Shown here in pieces: positions 1-7,124 of a DNA stretch of 7,612 bases. This DNA comes from JANPEF01 sp046596055. Lineage in GTDB: Bacteria > Eisenbacteria > RBG-16-71-46 > DASYSL01. The DNA lies in assembly GCA_046596055.1 (NCBI GenBank), contig JBKJNH010000139.1:1-7612 (forward strand), given 5' to 3'. Every line of letters starts with the position of its first letter. Within the stretch, counting starts at the first letter, position 1. The position numbers were made by a program, and so were the translations under genes. The notes below the pieces were generated by a model. That model was not told the DNA's origin and did not search any database. It saw nothing but the letters and a program-made list of their open reading frames with translations.

Positions 1-1001
1 CCTGCGAGGCCTTACCCGTGCCGCTGCCGTCCCCGCTGCCGGCGGTGACACGGCTTGCGCCACACGATCTGCCGGCGCCACCGCTCGCCATTCTCGCGCA
101 GTTCGGTATCGCAGGGCCGCCGCGCGCGGCGCTGGAGGCCTGGCCCGGGGGCGCGAAAGCAGCGTCGCGTCGGCTGGAGACCTTCCTCGAGCACGGGCTC
201 GCGCGCTACGCGGGCGAGCGCGACGTGCCTTCGGCGCCGGCCCACTCGCGACTGTCGGCGGATCTCAAGTTCGGGACGATCGGCGTGCGGCGTGTCGCCC
301 ACGCCGCGCTCGAGGCGGCGGCCGGCGGCCGGGGGGGACCGGCGCTGCGTTCCTCGGTCGACAAGTTCATCGCGGAGTTGCGCTGGCGCGACTTCTACGC
401 GCAGGTGCTGTTCCACCATCCTCACGCGGCGGACGGAGCGTTTCGCCGTGAGTTCGACGCGATCCGGTGGGCGGGCGTCGACCCGTGGTTCGACGCGTGG
501 AAAGAGGGCCGCACCGGCTACCCGATCGTCGACGCGGCGATGCGCGAGCTGACGGCGACCGGTTTTATGCACAATCGTGTGCGCATGATCGTCGCGTCGT
601 TCCTGACGAAGGACCTGCTGACCGACTGGCGGCGCGGCGAGCTCTGGTTCATGCAGAACCTGGTCGACGGCGACCTGGCGAACAACAACGGCGGTTGGCA
701 GTGGGCCGCCGGAACCGGCACCGATGCGCAGCCATGGTTCCGCATCTTCAACCCGGTGCTGCAAGGCGAACGGTTCGATCCCGACGGCGCGTACGTGAAG
801 CGCTGGGTGCCGGAGCTCGCCGGCGTGCCGCCGGAGCTCGTGCACAAGCCGTGGGAGATCGGGGCGAAGCCGCGTCGCGGTGCGACGCGTGATCTCTTTG
901 CCAACTCAGGCGCTCCGGCAGGCTACCCGGAGCGCATCGTCCTCCATGAGCAGATGCGGGACCGGGCGCTCGCCCTGTACAAGGGCGCGTCGACCGCCTA
1001 G
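1..1001 (+). CDS. phrB: Class I CPD photolyase, C-terminal part (5' end outside window)
   Basis: Deoxyribodipyrimidine photolyase, which uses FADH- and light to split cyclobutane pyrimidine dimers in DNA. The frame is open to the left edge (first full codon at 3) and gives 332 residues ending at TAG 999-1001. E. coli PhrB has 472, so roughly 140 N-terminal residues (most of the antenna-pigment domain) lie upstream; the GTG at 18 is internal. The helical FAD domain is complete and matches PhrB closely. Aligning it by eye to E. coli finds the Trp electron-transfer triad W306, W359 and W382 at codons 468, 627 and 696, with identical spacing. The CPD-contacting E274, W277 and W384 fall at codons 375, 384 and 702, and the flavin-contacting N378 at 684. 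The motifs GRTGYPIVDAAMREL and NNNGGWQWAAGTGTD are diagnostic. The Trp and CPD-contact residues favour CPD repair over a cryptochrome or (6-4) role. The antenna cofactor cannot be judged. Nothing suggests a broken gene. Confidence 0.95.
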   Translation, partial: CEALPVPLPSPLPAVTRLAPHDLPAPPLAILAQFGIAGPPRAALEAWPGGAKAASRRLETFLEHGLARYAGERDVPSAPAHSRLSADLKFGTIGVRRVAHAALEAAAGGRGGPALRSSVDKFIAELRWRDFYAQVLFHHPHAADGAFRREFDAIRWAGVDPWFDAWKEGRTGYPIVDAAMRELTATGFMHNRVRMIVASFLTKDLLTDWRRGELWFMQNLVDGDLANNNGGWQWAAGTGTDAQPWFRIFNPVLQGERFDPDGAYVKRWVPELAGVPPELVHKPWEIGAKPRRGATRDLFANSGAPAGYPERIVLHEQMRDRALALYKGASTA

Positions 1002-1005
1002 CCGT

Positions 1006-1031
1006 CGCTCGATCGAAGATCGACCGGAGCG
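1006..1031. terminator. Weak hairpin between convergent genes, possible terminator
   Basis: The 40 bases between the photolyase stop and the convergent lipoprotein stop hold an imperfect hairpin. CGCTC (1006-1010) pairs with GAGCG (1027-1031), and inside it TCGATC (1009-1014) can alternatively pair with GATCGA (1018-1023) around a GAA loop. No T-run follows on either strand, so it is not a classic intrinsic terminator. Its place between two 3' ends is the main argument for the role. Confidence 0.25.
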
Positions 1032-1041
1032 GCTCGCTCGA

Positions 1042-1329
1042 TTACTTGTTTCTGCCCTTGCCCACGCGACGGCCGGGACGCTCGTTCCACAGGGTCTTGC
1101 TGCCGATCGTCGTGCTTCCACCCGGGTTCTCGATCAGCGTGGGCGTCTCGGCACCCTCACCGGGGGCGGGGAGTTCGTCGATCGGCGCAATCGCGCTCGA
1201 CGTCTCGATCGTGGGGGAAACCGCGAGGGCCGCCGGTCCCATCGGATTCTCGGTGCCACAGCCGCTGAGGCCGGCGACGAGCAGGGTGAACAGGGCGAGG
1301 CGAACGGTGTTCTTCAGGGCAACGGACAT
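1042..1329 (-). CDS. Small putative lipoprotein with basic C-terminal tail
   Basis: Protein of 95 residues with no recognised domain family. The N-terminus is a type II signal peptide: K6 and R10, a hydrophobic run (LALFTLLVAGLSG), and a lipobox LSGC with the lipidated Cys at about residue 25, followed by Gly. This predicts an envelope lipoprotein, probably outer-membrane if the host is Gram-negative. The rest is Pro, Ala, Ser and Thr rich and likely disordered, then ends in a basic stretch (NERPGRRVGKGRNK). The ATG at 1329 is preferred over the one at 1368 because GGAGG lies 10 bases upstream and the signal peptide then starts directly; the longer form would put 13 residues in front of it. 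The gene is monocistronic, convergent with the photolyase and divergent from the acyl-CoA dehydrogenase. Function unknown. Confidence 0.75.
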   Translation of the reverse strand: MSVALKNTVRLALFTLLVAGLSGCGTENPMGPAALAVSPTIETSSAIAPIDELPAPGEGAETPTLIENPGGSTTIGSKTLWNERPGRRVGKGRNK

Positions 1330-1457
1330 GGGTTGGGATCCTCCGGGTGTTCGCTCCATGCGAACCACCTGCCCGAGTCCTAGTGCAACCGGCGTGCCGG
1401 GACGTCGAAACCGTCGCTTTCGTCTCCGTTCCGGCGAGAGCGGGCGATGTGCAATTT

Positions 1458-1477
1458 GATTCGCAGCCGGATTCGCA
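1458..1477. repeat. Short direct repeat, 2 x GATTCGCA
   Basis: GATTCGCA occurs at 1458-1465 and again at 1470-1477, a 12-base period, close to one DNA turn. The core TTCGCA recurs inverted as TGCGAA at 1536-1541. It could be a regulator half-site array for the divergent promoters, but the units are short. Confidence 0.3.
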
Positions 1478-1488
1478 AGCTGCGGCGT

Positions 1489-1529
1489 CGCCGCGCGGCG
1501 GCGCGCGATCGTCCGGGGTCATCGCGCGC
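1489..1529. repeat. Palindrome followed by inverted repeat
   Basis: CGCCGCGCGGCG (1489-1500) is a perfect 12-base palindrome. It directly abuts a perfect 9-base inverted repeat, GCGCGCGAT (1501-1509) and ATCGCGCGC (1521-1529), with an 11-base loop. Both lie mid-way between the two divergent starts. They may be operators or a structured leader for the + strand transcript; high GC raises the chance of such repeats arising at random. Confidence 0.4.
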
Positions 1530-1601
1530 TTCGACTGCGAACTCTCACCCACTTTCGCCCCGAAACGGAAACCGCCCCAGCGCCTCGCAGCGCCGAATCC
1601 T

Positions 1602-1611
1602 GTGCTATCCT
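1602..1611 (+). promoter_or_regulatory. Candidate extended -10 promoter of acyl-CoA dehydrogenase
   Basis: TGTGCTATCCT (1601-1611) holds TATCCT at 1606-1611, preceded by TG one base upstream, resembling an extended -10 element. It lies 52 bases before the ATG. No good TTGACA-like -35 is seen 16-18 bases upstream, so the call rests on the -10 and its position. Confidence 0.3.
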
Positions 1612-1663
1612 CCGGCCGGTCCACGAAATGCGCCCCTGGTGCCCGACCCGATCCGAGGTTTCC

Positions 1664-2920
1664 ATGCCGTTTCTCACCGATCAGAACCGCGAGTGGCAGG
1701 CCCGCGCCCGCGAGGTGGCCGAGAAAGTCGTCCGCCCGCTGGCCCGCAAGTACGACGAGCTTCAGGAGTACCCCTGGGAGATCAAGGATGCGCTGGCCGA
1801 GGGCGGCTTCTTCGGCGTTTGGATCCCGAAGGAGTACGGCGGGGCCGGGGGCACGGTGCTCGACCTGTGCCTGGTCATCGAGCAGCTCTCGCGGGCGTGC
1901 GGCGGCGTCGGCGTCATGTACTGCGTCAACGCGCTCGGCTCGTTCCCCATGCTGGTCGGCGGCACGGAGGAGCAGAAGAAGACGTGGCTGCCGAAGATCG
2001 CCTCGGGCGAGAAGCTGATCGCGTTCTGCCTCTCCGAGAAGTTCGCCGGTTCCGACGCGCAGGGCATGCGCCTGGCTGCGACCCCGGCGCCGGATGGCGG
2101 CTGGGTCCTCAATGGCGAGAAGAAGTGGACGACGAACGGCGGCGCCGCGGACCTCTACACCGTCTTCGCGGTGAGCGATCCGGCGTCGAAGTCGCGACGC
2201 ATCTCGGCCTTCCTCGTCGAGAAGGGCACGCCCGGCTTCTCGATCGGCAAGATCGAGGACAAGATGGGCATCCGCTGCGTTCCAGTCGTCGAGACCGTGT
2301 TCAAGGACGTGAAGGTGAGCGACGCGCAGCTCCTGGGTGGGCAGCCGGGCTTCGGCTTCCATCATGCGATGGGCACGCTCGACCTGGCGCGCCCCGGCGT
2401 GGCCGCGCAGGGTCTGGGCCTCGCGGCCGGCGCCCTCGAGCTGGCGCAGGTCTACGCCGCCCGGCGCAACCAGTTCGGCACCTCGATCAACTCGTTCCAG
2501 ATGATCCAGCAGATGCTCGCCGACATGGCCGCGCAGGTCGAGGCCGCCCGTCAGCTCGTCTACGCGGGCGCCACGTCGCTCGACAAGAAACTGCCGAGCG
2601 CGAACAAGATGGCGGCCATGGCCAAGCTCTACGCCACCGACACCGCAATGAAGGTGACGACCGACGCGGTGCAGATCTTCGGCGGCTACGGCTACATGCG
2701 CGACTACCCGATCGAGAAGTACATGCGCGACGCGAAGATCACGCAGATCTACGAGGGCACCAACCAGGTGCAGCGGCTGGTCGTGGCGCGCAACCTGGTC
2801 AAGGAAACCGCGGCGCTGGCGCAGCTGCTCGACGCCTACATTCCGAAGGAAGTGCAGGTCGGCTACAACGACCCGGCGACGCTGGCGGCGCAGAAGGCCG
2901 AGGCGCCGGCCACCTCGTGA
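1664..2920 (+). CDS. Acyl-CoA dehydrogenase
   Basis: FAD-dependent acyl-CoA dehydrogenase of 418 residues. It catalyses alpha,beta-desaturation of an acyl-CoA and passes electrons to electron-transferring flavoprotein, as in fatty-acid or branched-chain amino-acid breakdown in the cytoplasm. Domain order is typical: an N-terminal helical domain, a beta-barrel with signature 1 (AFCLSEKFAGSDAQG from about residue 120, and GEKKWTTNG), then a C-terminal helical domain with signature 2 (GGYGYMRDYPIEKYMRDAK). The catalytic base is expected at E364, in QIYEGTNQVQR, the position of the MCAD and SCAD glutamate. A tail of about 45 residues after the catalytic region is Ala rich. The ATG at 1664 is chosen over that at 1628 because GAGG sits 5 bases upstream and the short form starts at the usual family N-terminus. 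Chain-length preference cannot be read from sequence. The stop overlaps the next gene by 4 bases. Confidence 0.95.
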   Translation: MPFLTDQNREWQARAREVAEKVVRPLARKYDELQEYPWEIKDALAEGGFFGVWIPKEYGGAGGTVLDLCLVIEQLSRACGGVGVMYCVNALGSFPMLVGGTEEQKKTWLPKIASGEKLIAFCLSEKFAGSDAQGMRLAATPAPDGGWVLNGEKKWTTNGGAADLYTVFAVSDPASKSRRISAFLVEKGTPGFSIGKIEDKMGIRCVPVVETVFKDVKVSDAQLLGGQPGFGFHHAMGTLDLARPGVAAQGLGLAAGALELAQVYAARRNQFGTSINSFQMIQQMLADMAAQVEAARQLVYAGATSLDKKLPSANKMAAMAKLYATDTAMKVTTDAVQIFGGYGYMRDYPIEKYMRDAKITQIYEGTNQVQRLVVARNLVKETAALAQLLDAYIPKEVQVGYNDPATLAAQKAEAPATS

Positions 2921-3411
2921 CGCCGACGCCCCGCGCCGTCGCGATCGCCCCCGCCACCCGGGCCGACGTGCCGCGCATCCATGAGCTCATGCATGGGCTC
3001 GCGGTCTACGAGAAGATCGAGCACGAGATGGTCTCGACGGTCGCCGACCTCGAGCGCGCACTCTTCGGCGAGCGCCCGCTCGCCGAGGCGCTCGTCGGCT
3101 CGCTCGACGGACAGGTCGTGGGCTTCGCGCTGTTCTACCCCACCTACTCGACGTTCTCCGGCAAGCCCGGCCTGTGGCTCGAGGACCTCTTCGTCATCCC
3201 CGAGGCGCGCGGCGCAGGCGTGGGACGCGCCCTGCTCGCGGCGCTCGCGGCACTCGCGGTCGCCCGAGACTGCGGATCCGTTCAATGGGAAGTGCTCGAC
3301 TGGAACGCGCCGGCGATCGGCTTCTACGAATCGCTGGGGGCGGAAGCGCTGACGGAGTGGACGACGAACAAGCTGGCGGGGGATGCGCTGCGGAAACTCG
3401 CCGGAGGATAG
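2917..3411 (+). CDS. GNAT N-acetyltransferase, spermidine/spermine (SAT1) type
   Basis: GNAT-fold acetyltransferase of 164 residues, most like the diamine/spermidine N1-acetyltransferase group, which moves acetyl from acetyl-CoA to a primary amine. By-eye alignment to human SAT1 is collinear over almost the full length: GLAVYEK, VVGFALFYPTYSTFSGK, LWLEDLFVIPEARGAGVG, DWNAPAIGFYESLGA. The acetyl-CoA pyrophosphate loop is RGAGVG (98-103). The SAT1 catalytic E92 and Y140 correspond to E89 and Y137 here. The start is GTG at 2917, inside GTGA that also ends the dehydrogenase, so translation is coupled. An upstream extension would run antiparallel in sense to nothing known and simply reads through the dehydrogenase in another frame. 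The substrate may be a polyamine, thialysine or another amine. The pairing with an acyl-CoA dehydrogenase suggests co-expression, not a shared known pathway. The 3' end lies 9 bases from the convergent cupredoxin gene. Confidence 0.9.
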   Translation: MTPTPRAVAIAPATRADVPRIHELMHGLAVYEKIEHEMVSTVADLERALFGERPLAEALVGSLDGQVVGFALFYPTYSTFSGKPGLWLEDLFVIPEARGAGVGRALLAALAALAVARDCGSVQWEVLDWNAPAIGFYESLGAEALTEWTTNKLAGDALRKLAGG

Positions 3412-3420
3412 GCGGGGGCA

Positions 3421-4026
3421 TCAGGCCCGCAGGCGCAGGCGGATCGTTTCCTTCGACGGCACCGTGACGCGCGTGCTCGCCGAACCGAGTCGCGGATTCC
3501 ACGCCCGGATCACGTACTCACCCCTCGGCAGGTGGCCGAGCAGGAACGAACCATCGCGCGCGGTGTTCGTATTGAAGCGCTCGTCCGAGACCACGACGTA
3601 GAGCACCTCCGCCGGGTGCAGCTCGCAGAACACCTCGTACTCGCCGGGATGCGCGAACGACGCCCGTCGCACCTGCCCTGGACGATAGCGACCCAGATCG
3701 AAACGACCCTTCGGCGCGAGACAGAACGCGTTGTGATAGACGCGGTCCGCGTTGGCGAACTCGATGATCATGCCCGCCTGGACGGTAAGGACGCGGGGCT
3801 CGAAGCGGCCGCGCTGGTGGGTGACGCGGGCGGTGTCGGTCGGCGCCTTCGTTGCGCGTTCCTTCACCGGGAAGGCCTGGACGACGGTGTCGGGCGAGGG
3901 CGGGTGAACCCGCCCCGCGACCGATCCCTTGCTCGCACAGCCGCCGAACAACAGGCCGACGAGCACGATCCGCACCCCGGTCGACCCGAGGTGCGCCCTG
4001 CGTGAAGTCTTCTGAATCGAGTCCAT
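3421..4026 (-). CDS. Cupredoxin-like lipoprotein with C-terminal beta-sandwich domain
   Basis: Predicted envelope lipoprotein of 201 residues. A signal peptide (R9, R10, R19, then IVLVGLLFGG) ends at Cys30 in a GGC lipobox, followed by Ala. Residues about 70-146 form a plastocyanin-like domain of the type seen in proteins annotated as methylamine utilization proteins: H98 in DRVYHN, then C134 and H137 in FCELHP, giving three of the four type 1 copper ligands. The axial Met expected three residues after the second His (CxxHPxM) is E140, so copper binding may be altered or lost. Residues 148-201 (DGSFLLGHLPRGEYVIRAWNPRLG) resemble a carboxypeptidase regulatory-like beta-sandwich. The ATG at 4026 has GGAGG 5 bases upstream, but this site lies in a hairpin. 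It follows the ABC permease by 59 bases on the same strand and may be transcribed with it. Role unknown; electron transfer or copper handling is inferred. Confidence 0.85.
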   Translation of the reverse strand: MDSIQKTSRRAHLGSTGVRIVLVGLLFGGCASKGSVAGRVHPPSPDTVVQAFPVKERATKAPTDTARVTHQRGRFEPRVLTVQAGMIIEFANADRVYHNAFCLAPKGRFDLGRYRPGQVRRASFAHPGEYEVFCELHPAEVLYVVVSDERFNTNTARDGSFLLGHLPRGEYVIRAWNPRLGSASTRVTVPSKETIRLRLRA

Positions 4027-4031
4027 TCGAT

Positions 4032-4065
4032 CCTCCCCCGGAGGTATCGGCACGTCCGGGGGAGG
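4032..4065 (-). promoter_or_regulatory. Hairpin sequestering the cupredoxin gene's ribosome binding site
   Basis: CCTCCCCCGGA (4032-4042) and TCCGGGGGAGG (4055-4065) form a perfect 11-bp inverted repeat with a 12-base loop. In the - strand transcript the 3' arm contains the Shine-Dalgarno GGGGGAGG, 5 bases before the ATG at 4026, and the 5' arm is its exact complement. Nine of 11 pairs are G-C, so the fold should be stable. It starts 20 bases after the permease stop. No U-run follows, so translational control or uncoupling from the upstream genes is likelier than intrinsic termination. Confidence 0.6.
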
Positions 4066-4085
4066 GGTAAAGCGCGAAGTGAGGC

Positions 4086-5301
4086 CTATTCCTTGGCCCA
4101 ACGCATCAACTCGGGCAGGTTGATCTCCTTGCCGTACATGAGCATGCCCACCCGGATCGCCGTTCCGGCGAGCAGGCGCATGAAGTACGTCGCGACGATC
4201 AGCAGGAGCAGCGCGCCGATCCACTCCCATGTGGGCGCGGCCTTGAGCGCGATGCGCGCCGGCATGAGCATCGGCGCGAAGAACGGGATCCACGACAGGA
4301 CGACCGCGAGCATCGACTCGGGCTTCTCCATGATCGTCTCGATGAAGATGAACGGGATCACCGGAATGAAGTAGAAGTACGCCTGCACGCGCGATGTGGA
4401 CTGCATGTCCTTGATCGTGGCCAGGATCGTCGCGAACATCGATACGTAGAACGCGAACCCGAAGACCAGGAACAGGAGGTACGCGGCGATCGATCCCGGA
4501 TTGACGGCCGGCGGCAGCTGAAAGGAGGAGAACACGGCGAACAGCAGCGCCGAGCCGCCCCAGATGACCGCCATCAGCATGCCGATGCAGACGAACGCGA
4601 TGAGCTTGCCGTCCATCCACGCCTGCGGCCGGATCGCCGAGACGATGACCTCGGTCACGCGCGCCTGCTTCTCGCCCGTGATACCGACGGCGAGGTAGGC
4701 CGCAATGGCGTAGATCGTGATCAGGAGCAGGATGACGAGCGCGAACGCCGCGATCATGTCGCCCTTCGATGTCTTCGCCTCGGGCCGCGTCAGCGTCTCG
4801 GCGATCGCGATCCGCGCATCGATCGCGGTCAATTCGGCGGCGTCGACACCCGCGGCGCGCGCCCGCTCGAGTCGCGCCAGTTCGGTGAGCGGCTCGCGGA
4901 CCTTGCGAACCCAGCCCGGGCGCGAGCGCTTGGTCAGCACGCGGATCGAGTCGCCGGATGCGAAGCCGGCGGGCACGAGCACGGCGCCGTCGTAGGTCTT
5001 CTCCTCGATGGCAGCCTTCAGCGCCTCCGGGTCGGCCTCCGCGCCTCCGACCACCGTCCAGTTCACGGTCTTCAGGGTGTCGAGCGCCGGCAGCTTCACG
5101 TCGATGCCGGGCGCGCCCGAGGCGAACGCGAGCTTTACCGGCTCGTTCGCCGAGCGCTGCGCGATCCACCCGGCGCCGAAGGACAGCCCGACCGAGAGGA
5201 GCGGCATGAGCACCAGCGAGACCAGGAAGTCCCCACGGCGCACGACACGCAGGAACTCGAAACGGGCGACCGGCCACCACTCGGGGCGGTTCACGCGGGC
5301 G

Positions 5302-5309
<8 letters not shown>
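4086..5309 (-). CDS. ABC-2 type (NatB-like) transporter permease
   Basis: Integral membrane subunit of 407 residues for the ABC exporter whose ATPase is encoded just upstream. The layout is that of the NatB/YhaP family: a cytoplasmic N-terminus (WWPVARFEFLRVVRRGDF), TM1 at about 28-50, a large extracytoplasmic domain at about 51-184, then six helices near 185-210, 235-260, 273-297, 310-328, 332-355 and 362-382. The motif ITGEKQARVTEVIVSAIRPQ (210-229), on the cytoplasmic side after TM2, is a hallmark of this group and is thought to contact the ATPase. The start is GTG at 5309, with GGAGG 9 bases upstream; it overlaps the ATPase stop by 8 bases. B. subtilis NatB exports Na+, but other members have unknown cargo, so the substrate stays open. 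One ATPase and one permease gene imply a 2+2 complex. Confidence 0.9.
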
Positions 5310-6302
<993 letters not shown>

Positions 6303-6306
<4 letters not shown>

Positions 6307-6620
6307 GAAGTGAACTCTCCGGTGAGGTACAGGATGGCGAAACCGATCAGCATGATCGTGACCGCGGCGATGATCGCCCAACGCTGTCGGGTCCGCATGG
6401 TTTCGTAACGGACGGCATTCACGAAGTACGTCCCCGCTTCGGTTCGCACGACCAGCCCCGAAGCGACGGCGGCTTCCAGTCCGCGGCGCTCGGGCCCGTT
6501 CTTCGGTTCGAACGCGCGCGCCGACCACTCGGACGTGGCGCCGTCGCGGAACAGCCGCCGGGCCACGCGGCACTTGCGGCTTTCGTCGGAGGATCCGGCG
6601 ACCACGACGACGGCGGCCAT
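6303..6620 (-). CDS. Small protein with possible winged-helix domain and C-terminal membrane helix
   Basis: Protein of 105 residues, family not recognised with certainty. Residues about 18-72 have a helix-helix-beta pattern (RVARRLFRDGATS, GPERRGLEAAVASGLVVRTEAGTYFVN), where the end looks like a winged-helix wing, in the manner of small DNA-binding or protein-interaction folds. A basic patch, RYETMRTRQR (71-80), precedes one membrane helix at 81-99 and a five-residue tail. The positive-inside rule places the N-terminal domain in the cytoplasm and the tail outside. The first ten residues (MAAVVVVAGS) are hydrophobic but too short for a second helix. AGGAG lies 9 bases before the ATG at 6620. 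The gene is 3 bases after the lipoprotein gene and overlaps the ATPase gene by 4 (ATGA). This suggests an accessory or regulatory subunit of the ABC transporter or the SPFH assembly; that role is inferred only from context. Confidence 0.75.
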
Positions 6621-6623
6621 GCC

Positions 6624-6929
6624 CTAGCGCTCCTGCACGACGACGATGCCGCCGGAGAGCTTGGTCTCGTGCCCGGCGCTGTCGAGGAACGCGATGATGC
6701 CGCTGCGCGATGTCTCGATGTAGGTCTTGGCGTTCCAGCGACCGATGACGTCTCCCTCGAGATCATAGAGCGTGATCGTGCGATTCAGCCCATCCGTCCC
6801 GGACTCCCAGTGCTTGCCGGCCTTGTCCAGCCGCTGGCAGCCCGAAAGGACCATCGCTGCGATCGCGATCGCGACGATGACGAGGAGGCCAATGCCCTTC
6901 AAGGGGTTCTTCAGTTCGCAGTTGCTCAT
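6624..6929 (-). CDS. Small putative lipoprotein, beta-rich
   Basis: Predicted lipoprotein of 101 residues, not assigned to a named family. The N-terminus has a ten-residue polar lead with K8 and K11, a long hydrophobic stretch (LLVIVAIAIAAMVLSG) and lipobox VLSGC with Cys31, followed by Gln. The mature part of 70 residues alternates short predicted beta strands (NRTITLYDLEGDVIGRW, KTYIETSRSGIIAFLDSAG, SGGIVVVQER), suggesting a compact beta sandwich or barrel. The ATG at 6929 is clear: GGAGG lies 4 bases upstream and it shares ATGA with the stop of the ribbon-helix-helix gene. An upstream extension to 7061 would overlap that gene fully in a low-quality frame. The lipoprotein would sit outside the cytoplasmic membrane, facing the extracytoplasmic domain of the NatB-like permease, so it might be a partner of the exporter; this is inference. 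Confidence 0.8.
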   Translation of the reverse strand: MSNCELKNPLKGIGLLVIVAIAIAAMVLSGCQRLDKAGKHWESGTDGLNRTITLYDLEGDVIGRWNAKTYIETSRSGIIAFLDSAGHETKLSGGIVVVQER

Positions 6930-7123
6930 GATTCCTCCGTGCCCGGATCCTCTCCGGTCGTGACTTCGGCCTGCCGCACCTTGCGGCCGGCGTCCTTCGC
7001 CGCCTGCGCGAGAAGGTACTCGATCTGTCCGTTCACCGAGCGCAGCTCGTCCGCCGCCCACTTCTCGAGGGCGGAATAGAGTTCCGGCGGCACACGCAAC
7101 AGGAACGACTTCCGGGCGCCCAT
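6926..7123 (-). CDS. Arc-like ribbon-helix-helix protein
   Basis: Protein of 65 residues with an Arc/MetJ-type ribbon-helix-helix fold: strand KSFLLRVP (5-12), helix A at about 13-27, the turn motif RSVNGQI (28-34), helix B to about 45, and a polar acidic tail (EVTTGEDPGTEES). RSVNGQI lines up without gaps on the phage P22 Arc segment RSVNSEI. The Arc strand residues Q9, N11 and R13 that contact DNA correspond to S6, L8 and R10. Such proteins act as dimers, usually as repressors or antitoxins, but no toxin gene is adjacent. The ATG at 7123 follows the SPFH stop by one base (TGAGATG) with no good Shine-Dalgarno, so translation probably depends on coupling. The stop overlaps the lipoprotein start by four bases. 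It could autoregulate the operon or act as a protein adaptor for the SPFH scaffold. Confidence 0.85.
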   Translation of the reverse strand: MGARKSFLLRVPPELYSALEKWAADELRSVNGQIEYLLAQAAKDAGRKVRQAEVTTGEDPGTEES

Positions 7124-7124
7124 C

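Larger units (their letters stand above)
1330..1663. other. Divergent intergenic region, 334 bases
   Basis: This non-coding stretch separates the start of the small lipoprotein (- strand) from the start of the acyl-CoA dehydrogenase (+ strand), so it should hold promoters for both. It contains an 8-base direct repeat near 1458-1477, a 12-base palindrome and a 9-base inverted repeat at 1489-1529, and a candidate extended -10 at 1602-1611. No convincing promoter was found for the - strand gene. The open frames crossing the region have no ribosome binding site or recognisable protein and appear to be GC-driven chance. Confidence 0.7.

Noticed and set aside
12..845. 277-residue - strand open frame opposite the photolyase
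   Set aside because: A GC-driven shadow of a clear photolyase.
1157..2365. 402-residue - strand open frame antisense to the acyl-CoA dehydrogenase
   Set aside because: Arg, Asp, Leu and Ala rich, no recognisable motif, and lies opposite a well-supported gene; typical of antisense frames in high-GC DNA.
1447..2916. Long N-terminal extension of the acetyltransferase
   Set aside because: It reads the dehydrogenase in another frame and looks like GC-rich noise; SAT1 homology begins just after the GTG at 2917.
4032..4065. Intrinsic terminator after the permease gene
   Set aside because: The stem is strong, but no U-run follows and the 3' arm is the next gene's Shine-Dalgarno, so an RBS-masking role fits better. 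Partial attenuation is not excluded.
3421..5280. Single 619-residue - strand open frame spanning permease and cupredoxin
   Set aside because: Only its last 201 residues are real. Upstream of 4026 it is an off-frame reading of the permease, rich in Arg, Gly and Ala with no domain. The hairpin-covered ribosome binding site marks the true start.
6926..7123. Toxin-antitoxin module
   Set aside because: The ribbon-helix-helix protein resembles an antitoxin, but neither neighbour (SPFH protein, lipoprotein) looks like a toxin.
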